64,000 bases of DNA from Ashinkailepas kermadecensis (Eukaryota; Arthropoda; Thecostraca; Neolepadidae). The position numbers and the translations under genes were made by a program. The notes beneath the pieces are model-generated. The model was given only the letters and a program-made list of their open reading frames with translations, did no database searches and was not told the DNA's origin. Positions 44,901-48,428 of this stretch are shown here, one piece after another. Each line of letters begins with the position of its first letter. The stretch's first letter is position 1. The stretch lies in NCBI GenBank assembly GCA_034440615.1, contig JAOTOM010004120.1:159501-223500 (forward strand), written 5' to 3'.

Positions 44901-45901
44901 GTGTACTGACCTGTGGGGCCGGGTGTCCGTGTACTGACCTGGTGTCCGTGTACTGACCTGTGGCCGGGTGTCCGTGTACTGACCTGTGACCGGGTGTCCG
45001 TGTACTGACCTGTGACCGGGTGTCCGTGTACTGACCTGGTGTCCGTGTACTGACCTGTGGCCGGGTGTCCGTGTACTGACCTGTGACCGGGTGTCCGTGT
45101 ACTGACCTGTGGCCGAATGTCCGTGTACTGACCTGTGACCGGGTGTCCGTGTACTGACCTGGTGTCCGTGTACTGACCTGTGGCCGGGTGTCCGTGTACT
45201 GACCTGTGGCCGGGTGGCCGTGTACTGACCTGTGACCGGGTGTCCGTGTACTGACCTGGTGTCCGTGTACTGACCTGTGGCCGGGTGTCCGTGTACTGAC
45301 CTGTGACCGGGTGTCCGTGTACTGACCTGGTGTCCGTGTACTGACCTGTGGCCGAATGTCCGTGTACTGACCTGTGACCGGGTGTCCGTGTACTGACCTG
45401 TGGCCGGGTGTCCGTGTACTGACCTGGTGTCCGTGTACTGACCTGTGGCCGGGTGTCCGTATACTGACCTGGTGTCCGTGTACTGACCTGTGGTCGGGTG
45501 TCCGTGTACTGACCTGTGGCCGGGTGTCCGTGTACTGACCTGTGGCCGGGTGTCCGTGTACTGACCAGGTGTCCGTGTACTGACCTGTGGCCGGGTGTCC
45601 GTGTACTGACCTGTGGCCGGGTGTCCAGGACCGGTGCCGGGAGCCGTCTGACTGGGCGGCCGTTCTCTCTGCCGTGTCGACGGCCGTGCAGCAGCAGCAG
45701 CAGCTGGACCCAGCCGCCGACTATGACGGACAGAGGGCGGCGCTGGCCGCTCTGCTGGACCACCTGTCCATCACCCTGACGCCCGATCAGCTGGCGACCG
45801 CGCTTGGCGACACGGCGGCCCAGTACGCCCACTGTCTCGCCCGCTGTCGAAACATACAGCGCGCCGACCTGGTGCGTGCCGAGATCGTGCGCATGGCCTG
45901 A
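20816..45901 (+). CDS. HPS3: HPS3 orthologue, BLOC-2 complex subunit (12 coding exons)
   Basis: HPS3 is a subunit of BLOC-2 (with HPS5 and HPS6), a cytosolic complex that directs transport carriers to lysosome-related organelles such as pigment granules. Twelve exons were joined by hand: 20816-20941, 21224-21308, 23528-23712, 24324-24451, 26500-26749, 27802-28060, 29732-29953, 31149-31323, 31799-32035, 38294-39218, 40023-40199, 45629-45901. All introns are GT-AG, all phases agree, and the product is 1013 residues (human about 1004). Each exon aligns in order with the vertebrate protein as I remember it, from [10 protein letters not shown] (human MVQLYNLHPF) to the last exon. The start at 20816 matches the vertebrate initiator; an in-frame ATG at 20771 lies before an acceptor-like site. 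Exons 1-2 are CpG-free while exons 3-12 are extremely GC-rich, with Ala/Leu/Arg-rich protein. The exon 6 acceptor is ambiguous among 15 in-frame copies. Confidence 0.9.
21224..21308 (+). CDS. HPS3: HPS3 exon 2
   Basis: Encodes [20 protein letters not shown] and ISICYSQK, then one base of the next Gly. It aligns with the vertebrate segment around CAFSTLGRVLRLAYSEAGD. Acceptor CTCCTTAG, donor GGTGTGCT (phase 1). Like exon 1 it lacks CpG. Confidence 0.85.
21931..22090 (+). mobile_element. tRNA(Ser/Leu)-derived SINE in HPS3 intron 2
   Basis: The head GATGGCCGAGTGGTTAAGG is the A-box region of a class II tRNA, and GGTTCAACACTC is a B box. A GC-containing body and a (CAAA)n-type tail follow. Imperfect 17-bp target-site duplications flank it: AACACTGATGTGCAAGG at 21914-21930 and AACACTGATATGGAAGG at 22091-22107. 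SINEs carry no protein and rely on LINE enzymes. Confidence 0.85.
22108..23000. other. HPS3 intron 2, no gene
   Basis: Contains a short local duplication at 22300-22410 (GTGTATGCGTTTCAGATCCA variants) and AT-rich sequence. No coding exon of HPS3 is missing here, because exons 2 and 3 join exactly. Confidence 0.5.
23001..23096 (+). mobile_element. SINE fragment (body of the 24.9-kb SINE family)
   Basis: CTCACTTGCCGCTGCTCTTC through GTCGACGTGTTGTTAAAA is a diverged copy of the body and tail of the SINE at 24862-25021. The tRNA head is missing or unrecognisable. Confidence 0.7.
23160..23524 (+). repeat. 34-bp minisatellite ending at the HPS3 exon 3 acceptor
   Basis: About ten degenerate units of roughly 34 bp (GAATGCTCACCTCTGACGGC followed by GGCTGTCCTCTGAT) run up to the acceptor of exon 3. 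The last part reads ACCTCTGACGTCGGCAG, so the final unit grades into the splice site itself. Confidence 0.85.
23528..23712 (+). CDS. HPS3: HPS3 exon 3
   Basis: Completes Gly71, then encodes [28 protein letters not shown] and a GC-rich Arg/Ala segment to EVRP (residue 132). It aligns with the vertebrate GDYLVAIEEKN...RAYVNW segment. Acceptor GTCGGCAG, donor GTAACC at phase 0. An alternative donor nine bases earlier (GTGCGG) keeps the frame. Confidence 0.9.
23713..24010 (+). repeat. Degenerate minisatellite starting at the exon 3 donor
   Basis: Roughly 74-bp degenerate units built from GGAGGTCAGATGGGG, GTCACGGAGGCTAGATGG and GTCGTTCTGG recur about four times, starting within 20 bp of the exon 3 donor. 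Confidence 0.7.
24324..24451 (+). CDS. HPS3: HPS3 exon 4
   Basis: Encodes [35 protein letters not shown], then THDISKF and two bases of Lys (residues 133-175). It matches the vertebrate APLCISCCPVKGDLLVGC segment, including the paired Cys. Donor AA|GTGAGC (phase 2). This exon and exon 5 are the only ones after exon 2 without a tandem array at the acceptor. Confidence 0.9.
24515..24775 (+). repeat. Degenerate tandem repeat in HPS3 intron 4
   Basis: Variants of GAACCGTCACTGTCTGCCCA plus CAGAGGGG recur about seven times with uneven spacing of about 25-45 bp, starting about 65 bp after the exon 4 donor. Confidence 0.7.
24862..25021 (+). mobile_element. tRNA-derived SINE, full length, in HPS3 intron 4
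   Basis: The tRNA-like head (TTCTAGGGGTAAGATGC as A box, GGGTACGAGTCTC as B box) is followed by a body ending GACGTGTCGTAAAACC and a CCAATAACCAAC tail. A perfect 13-bp target-site duplication, TAAGCTAGGGTGG, flanks it (24849-24861 and 25022-25034). The head resembles tRNA genes with a CAC-type anticodon loop but is not a folded tRNA. Confidence 0.9.
25035..26499. other. Remainder of HPS3 intron 4
   Basis: Mixed composition; I find no further exon, RNA gene or clear repeat. Short open frames lack motifs. Confidence 0.45.
26500..26749 (+). CDS. HPS3: HPS3 exon 5
   Basis: Completes Lys175, then encodes [40 protein letters not shown] and an acidic, disordered-looking tail rich in E, S and D that ends AELQQ (residue 258). 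It corresponds to the vertebrate LLDFERSLIIHID...VGYVAVMSDLEVL region, whose tail is also low complexity. Acceptor GCTCGGCAG, donor CAG|GTCAGG, phase 0. Confidence 0.88.
26740..26828 (+). repeat. Four tandem copies of the exon 5 donor region
   Basis: Units of about 19-22 bp (variants of AGCAGGTCAGGGGAGCT) begin in the last codons of exon 5 and continue into the intron. Each carries a donor-like AGCAG followed by GTCAGG, GCCAGG or ATCAGG, so donor choice here is ambiguous by small steps. Confidence 0.85.
27156..27215 (+). pseudogene. Truncated copy of HPS3 exon 6 at the head of the repeat array
   Basis: After GGCCGGCAG the sequence reads ATCGTGTGGGACCCGGCCG and then jumps to CTGCAGACGGCC...CCGGTCTGCCG, which occurs about 90 bp further on in the true exon 6. 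It is therefore a partial exon 6 duplicate with an internal deletion between two GGCCG sites. It is out of frame with the true exon. Confidence 0.8.
27217..27801 (+). repeat. 39-bp minisatellite made of the exon 6 acceptor and first codons
   Basis: Fifteen consecutive copies at exactly 39-bp spacing (junctions from about 27249 to 27795) share the core GGTGGGCCGGCAGATGGTGT plus GGGACCCGTCTCACC. Each contains a potential acceptor, GGCCGGCAG (GAAG in two), followed by the start of exon 6. As 39 is divisible by three and there is no stop, the exon frame stays open through all copies, encoding a 13-residue repeat ([13 protein letters not shown]). Confidence 0.95.
27802..28060 (+). CDS. HPS3: HPS3 exon 6
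   Basis: Encodes [19 protein letters not shown]..., then [19 protein letters not shown] and [11 protein letters not shown] (residues 259-344) plus one base. It aligns with the vertebrate DDFVICQKPLELL...HLLYRRFAPDISSYVLSDD region. The start is taken as the acceptor nearest the conserved sequence; any of the upstream repeat copies would also fit in frame. Donor GTGGGT, phase 1. Confidence 0.85.
28250..28839. other. HPS3 intron 6, unique part
   Basis: No gene or repeat recognised; the following 0.9 kb of the intron is minisatellite. Confidence 0.45.
28840..29731 (+). repeat. 40-bp minisatellite ending at the HPS3 exon 7 acceptor
   Basis: Units of 40 bp (AGCAGAGTCGCTATGGCAGG followed by TGGTGTGATGACCTCCCCAG) are near-identical at 28980-29290. 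They continue as degenerate 30-45-bp units to the acceptor of exon 7, whose tract reads GGTGACCTCACCCTCCGTCC then GCCAG. Every unit ends in a pyrimidine-rich CCTCCCCAG that looks like an acceptor. Confidence 0.9.
29732..29953 (+). CDS. HPS3: HPS3 exon 7
   Basis: Completes Gly345, then encodes [37 protein letters not shown] and on to LHAFTNTGL, ending in one base of Glu. It aligns with the vertebrate [20 protein letters not shown]...FLHVITSNNL segment. Acceptor CGTCCGCCAG, donor GTCAGT, phase 1. Confidence 0.9.
29954..30112 (+). repeat. Degenerate short repeats after the exon 7 donor
   Basis: Variants of GGGCCAGACGG, GGTCAGACGGGCCAGGCGG and GGGTCAGGCAGTCC recur from the donor GTCAGT onward for about 150 bp. 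The copies are poorly conserved. Confidence 0.55.
30113..30555. other. HPS3 intron 7, unique part
   Basis: No gene, RNA or repeat recognised. Confidence 0.4.
30556..30696. repeat. (TCCTTG)n microsatellite
   Basis: More than twenty hexamers of TCCTTG with TCTTTG and TCCCTG variants. Open frames across it (Ser-Leu or Lys-Asp repeats) are artefacts. Confidence 0.95.
30770..31140 (+). repeat. Degenerate minisatellite ending at the HPS3 exon 8 acceptor
   Basis: Variants of GCGCCTGTGGTCCGCCTGAC recur every 20-30 bp for about 370 bp and run to within 10 bp of the exon 8 acceptor (GCGGCTCCAG). Copies are diverged, so the array is probably older than its neighbours. Confidence 0.75.
31149..31323 (+). 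CDS. HPS3: HPS3 exon 8
   Basis: Completes Glu419, then encodes [20 protein letters not shown] and [20 protein letters not shown], ending APED and two bases (residue 477). It matches the vertebrate [28 protein letters not shown] segment. Donor AG|GTGAGG, phase 2. Confidence 0.9.
31470..31600 (+). repeat. Short tandem repeat, about 34 bp, in intron 8
   Basis: CTAGCTGTCGAGTGCGTCG, with AAAAA before the next unit, recurs four times with small changes. Confidence 0.8.
31638..31806 (+). repeat. Triplicated acceptor of HPS3 exon 9
   Basis: Three pyrimidine tracts each end in CAG followed by CGAGT: CCCCCTGCAG/CGAGTATCAC, CCTCCACAG/CGAGTCTGCC and GGTTCGCAG/CGAGTCGGCC. The third joins the frame of exon 8 and continues into conserved sequence, so it is the functional exon; the two upstream look like decayed duplicates. 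Confidence 0.85.
31799..32035 (+). CDS. HPS3: HPS3 exon 9
   Basis: Completes Ser477, then encodes [36 protein letters not shown] and [13 protein letters not shown] (to residue 556). It aligns well with the vertebrate [20 protein letters not shown] and LLSEAHLLVRAAL segments. Donor CG|GTAAGG, phase 2. Confidence 0.92.
32345..33207 (+). repeat. 71-bp minisatellite, left part, in HPS3 intron 9
   Basis: About twelve near-identical 71-bp units built on CTAGTGGCTGTGGCCGCAG, AAGCTGCTGGGAGACGTCTC and GTGGTGGGTGTTGCTGTGG. The same array resumes at 37809 after a 4.6-kb insertion. Each unit carries GTGGCCGCAG, the same ten bases that form the exon 10 acceptor. Confidence 0.95.
33680..34255. mobile_element. 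Nested hAT-type MITE with GCGGGCCCC internal repeats
   Basis: It begins CAGTGGCGCAACCAGG and ends CCTGGTTGCGCTAGTG (inverted, two mismatches near the tips), with perfect 8-bp duplications GCTTGGTT at 33672-33679 and 34256-34263. The interior is filled with variants of GCGGGCCCCTGGTTC about every 17-30 bp. It is 576 bp with no coding capacity and lies inside the 4.6-kb hAT-like element. Confidence 0.9.
34256..36378. other. Interior of the hAT-like element, no transposase seen
   Basis: AT-rich sequence with GGTTAGG-like motifs near 34360 and 34460 and only short open frames. No DDE or BED-finger motif was found. Confidence 0.45.
36379..36545 (-). mobile_element. tRNA-derived SINE, minus strand, nested in the hAT-like element
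   Basis: Reverse complement of the SINE at 24862-25021, with head, body and tail all present and B box GGTTCGAGTCTC intact. A perfect 13-bp target-site duplication, ATAGCAAAATTGT, flanks it (36366-36378 and 36546-36558). Its tail is GGTT-rich on the plus strand. Confidence 0.92.
37809..38293 (+). repeat. 71-bp minisatellite, right part, ending at the exon 10 acceptor
   Basis: Full and shortened copies of the 71-bp unit continue to the exon 10 acceptor. Several lack the GGCTGTGGCCGCAGAAGCT part and one carries a short T-rich insertion near 38029-38051. The array ends GGCTGTGGCCGCAG with exon 10 directly after it, so the acceptor is itself the last copy of the repeat motif. Confidence 0.93.
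38294..39218 (+). CDS. HPS3: HPS3 exon 10 (925 nt, helical middle and C-terminal region)
   Basis: Completes Arg556 and encodes residues to 864. Conserved landmarks are [107 protein letters not shown] and [14 protein letters not shown]. The last aligns with vertebrate HYGLIYPWVHVVIS...LSKLQ. The exon covers HPS3_Mid and much of HPS3_C and should form alpha-helical repeats. It probably combines what are several exons in vertebrates. GC content is extreme and all frames stay open, so many overlapping frames are shadows. Donor CAG|GTAGTT, phase 0. Confidence 0.92.
39219..39600. other. HPS3 intron 10, unique part with short direct repeats
   Basis: Variants of ACAACACATG...TATGTCGTACA...GTATACACGT recur two or three times at 39300-39430. 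Otherwise nothing recognised. Confidence 0.5.
39600..39995 (+). repeat. 74-bp minisatellite just upstream of the HPS3 exon 11 acceptor
   Basis: About five units of 74 bp (GTGTACGTGTGGTGTTTGTG, TCACGTGTCTCCCGTCGG, GACCGCCCGGCGGCTGTGCC). The last unit breaks up at about 39980, some 40 bp before the acceptor CGCGTGTCGCAG, which resembles the unit's CACGTGTCTCCCG. Confidence 0.93.
40023..40199 (+). CDS. HPS3: HPS3 exon 11
   Basis: Encodes [39 protein letters not shown] and [12 protein letters not shown] (residues 865-923). It aligns with the vertebrate [20 protein letters not shown] and LLERCPEAVIPYANHELK segments. Donor AAG|GTGAGC, phase 0. Confidence 0.92.
40612..40862. repeat. (GGAT)n microsatellite, about 250 bp
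   Basis: About sixty near-perfect TGGA tetramers. Long frames across it on both strands (Trp-Met-Asp-Gly or His-Pro-Ser-Ile repeats) are repeat artefacts. Confidence 0.98.
40863..41755. other. HPS3 intron 11, unique part
   Basis: AT-richer DNA with several GTGACC-containing short segments. No gene or RNA recognised. Confidence 0.4.
41756..45628 (+). repeat. 3.9-kb minisatellite (26/19-bp units) ending at the HPS3 exon 12 acceptor
   Basis: The unit is GTGTCCGTGTACTGACCTG plus an optional TGGCCGG (26 or 19 bp), repeated well over a hundred times. The left end (41756-42120) uses a related variant (GTATTGACATGTGACCGGGT). The last unit reads CTGTGGCCGGGTGTCCAG and is itself the exon 12 acceptor. 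As 26 is not divisible by three and the minus strand of the unit has no stop in any frame, it produces enormous meaningless antisense frames. Confidence 0.97.
45629..45901 (+). CDS. HPS3: HPS3 exon 12 (terminal coding exon)
   Basis: Encodes [20 protein letters not shown], a QQQQQ run, then [20 protein letters not shown] and [13 protein letters not shown], ending VRMA and TGA (residues 924-1013). It aligns with the vertebrate C-terminus ([41 protein letters not shown]). The join AAG|GAC keeps phase 0. Confidence 0.92.
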   Translation, partial: DRCREPSDWAAVLSAVSTAVQQQQQLDPAADYDGQRAALAALLDHLSITLTPDQLATALGDTAAQYAHCLARCRNIQRADLVRAEIVRMA

Positions 45902-46065
45902 CAGGGGGGCGCGGCTGGTGGTCTGGGAGTCGGCTAGGTCGTGCACGTGGTCTGACAGGGGTGCGCGGCTGGTGGTCTGGGAGTCGGCTAGGTCGTGCAC
46001 GTGGCCTGGCAGGGGTGCGCGGCTGGTGGTCTGGGAGTCAGCTGGCAGAGTGTCAGCTGTGATGG
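45875..46065 (+). repeat. 54-bp tandem repeat of the HPS3 stop-codon region
   Basis: Beginning in the last codons (GATCGTGCGCATGGCCTGAC), a 54-bp unit is repeated about three times (AGGTCGTGCACGTGGTCTGA, then AGGTCGTGCACGTGGCCTGG). Copies two and three are therefore duplicates of the coding tail plus 3' untranslated sequence. Confidence 0.88.
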
Positions 46066-48159
46066 AGGGGCGTGTGCGATATCTATCTTACGTGGCATCT
46101 CAACCAACCCTACTGATGTCAATTGCTTCATTCAGTTGGGTTTGGTGCACGAGTCAGCAGGGCTATAACGACATCTCTGTCGGCTTAACTCCGCATCTTC
46201 AGCGTTGTACGCTACCCGACTGTGGGTGATGGACTCGCATCAGGGTTTGCGGAATGACACGGGAATCTGATATTACATGGCGCGGCGTGTGCTGTGTTCG
46301 GCGCCGTTCTGCCATATCAGCAGGTTGTCCGCATTGGTGTTCTTCAAGGCTGTGATTTTGTTACTTGGACATTTGTTAGCTTGGTGTCGCGAGGAATTGC
46401 TCACTTGCAGCAGCGTCGCACAGCCTCTTGAACTGATGAGAGCGTGTTCACGTCTCCGGTCGTGGAGGATGCTGTGCGGTGTGTTGTTCGCGCGACGTGC
46501 CGTGGTTGGTTGGAGTGTGGAACGGCAGAATGGCGCCCATCGACTTCCACCTCCGAGCAGAAGCTTACGAAGAAGGCATGGACACCGCATGGCGGTTGAA
46601 TTTGCATCAAATATCGGTCTTAGCGCATGCAAATGGTTCCGTCTGCAGGCTGTTGATTTCGTTGTTTCGCTGTGTTTAACCATGACTTACTTGTAAGGCT
46701 GCACGTGGCCTTCAGGAAACTGGCTTACCTTGAGTGGGCGAGTTGAGATTGTAAAATCATTGCAGTTAGCTGTGCATTATTAGCGATCTAGCCCGTCGAG
46801 TGTGCTGGCCCGCTGTTCTTTCTTGTCGCGCCATAAACTCAGTCGCAGTTGGCTTGTGCTATATATTTTGAAAGACAAAATAAGCTATTCTTGATCGTGT
46901 TTTACAAGTGCTACTTCGGGAAGCTGTTTGCTGGATGTGCTTTCCTGAAGATATGAAATACAGCTGGTGCACCTATCGTTTGTTTCGGCATCTGATTTCC
47001 ACAGCGTATATATAGGTGATGGATCGCTTCAGATACCGACCCGCTAAAATATAACCAGTCGGCCATCGACGTCAATGATTGATAAATTGGGACTACAAAG
47101 TAACCAAAATAACCAACCACGAGAACCACCGACAAGACCACCGCTAAGCCACACATCGTTGGTTGTTCGTTTTGGAGCATTAACTAGTCTAGTTGGAATT
47201 GCTGCCCCACTATTAAGTCTGGTTGATCGTTTTGAACTTGAACACTTGGCAGGACAAAAAAAAAGGTGGCCACGGCTCCGACGTTTGGTGGCATTCGTGA
47301 GCTACAATGAGCGATGGTAGTTTTCTCCCTCCGCTTTTCAATGTTCCTCCGAAGGAAAAGTTCAGAGGTAGACTGAGAGTGTCTGTCTACGAGTTAAGAC
47401 GCTATTTTCGAAAAGTGACACCGGAACAAAGCATACCGAATAAAAATCCCAATTGTCATTCTAGGTGTGCGGGGGTGCTCACTGTCTACCCCCATGTCAG
47501 TTAATATAATTCCAAAAACTGACTGTGGTCTAATGTCCTCCCCTTCCTTCTTGGCTACACGCTGATAAAAAAGCCATGGAAGAGAAGAAGGGCCAAGCGA
47601 GAATGCAGCCCGACCGTTCCTTGGATGGGAAATGAGTGAAATGTTTTCGGTCTGCGCTCTCGGCACCTGGATTCTCAGTAGATGCACATAACACAAACAA
47701 CAGGCTTGATTTAGACCCTTTGGGTTATGTGTGTCTACTTAGCAGCCAGCAAAACCATCACACACACTGCTTAGTGGACGAAACCAAACATCGCGATCTC
47801 CAGCAGCACGTTCTCAGCATCTTGGGGGAGGGGGTTCTCGTGCATAGCTCAACTGGCCTGATTCAGACCAGTCGGATTATGTCTTATGAGAAGCCAGGTC
47901 TACGTCTGGGGCGAGAGAAGTCAGGCGTGCTTGTTTGTGTTTGGCGTGCTTGCCCTTGTCTACTGAGCAGCCAGCAAAAGTGGCAAAACCGAACGACAAC
48001 CATGAACAATTAACATCGCCTAGCGAACCAACGACAAAATCGCGTTCACTGACACGTTCTCGGTACCTGGCTTCGCAGTAGACGCACATAGCCCAGCGGG
48101 TCTGAATCAGACCTGTTGGGTTATGTGCGTTCGCTAGGCAGTAGTCTATGGTTTTGCTA
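46066..48159. other. Convergent intergenic region between HPS3 and PLOD
   Basis: Only short frames without motifs. A 47-bp imperfect inverted repeat lies at 48083-48129 (CGCACATAGCCCAGCGGGTC against GACCTGTTGGGTTATGTGCG). Related direct copies of GGGTTATGTGTGTCTA and CAGCCAGCAAAA recur at 47720-47760 and 47960-47980, suggesting a local degenerate repeat. No AATAAA lies close to the HPS3 stop. Confidence 0.4.
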
Positions 48160-48165
48160 TTTATT
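48160..48165 (-). terminator. PLOD: Polyadenylation signal (AATAAA) for PLOD exon C
   Basis: AATAAA on the minus strand, about 100 bases after the stop codon at 48267-48269, in a suitable position for 3' end formation. Confidence 0.5.
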
Positions 48166-48266
48166 CCGCAGCGCTGTAGTCAAGAGGGGAGGAATGACAT
48201 TGGGGTCCTGGCCGCCGTCAGTTTAAAAAAAAGAAAATTAACTGACGTGGTAAACAGTTCTGATCA

Positions 48267-48428
48267 TCAAACGTCCGGATCGACAAACGACACCATGATG
48301 TAGCGCGTGCCGGCCGTGGTGGGCAGGCCCTGGTGCTCGTGGGTCAGACGGCCCGGGTGCATTAACGTCCAGCCGCGCCTGCTGTCGGTCACCGAGCAGT
48401 TGTAGCGCGTGAAGAAGCAGCCTCCGCC
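48267..48428 (-). CDS. PLOD: PLOD exon C (terminal exon, downstream copy)
   Basis: Acceptor CACCACAG precedes GGC GGA GGC; the exon encodes 53 residues and TGA. It carries the distal iron His and the 2-oxoglutarate Arg. The protein ends FVDPDV, two residues longer than the usual ...DP end. Confidence 0.9.
   Translation of the reverse strand, partial: GGGCFFTRYNCSVTDSRRGWTLMHPGRLTHEHQGLPTTAGTRYIMVSFVDPDV

Noticed and set aside
41753..46000. 1415-codon minus-strand open frame (and 916- and 458-codon relatives)
   Set aside because: It is a 26-bp repeat read in three stop-free frames, giving a 26-residue periodic peptide; it runs antisense through HPS3 exon 12. No domain or non-repeat coding sequence.
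23160..46065. CRISPR-like regular repeats
   Set aside because: Units are contiguous with no variable spacers, there are no cas genes, and the DNA is eukaryotic. These are minisatellites.
46911..47180. Short minus-strand frame with a hydrophobic segment resembling a membrane protein
   Set aside because: No splice context, no homology and low complexity; not supportable as a gene.
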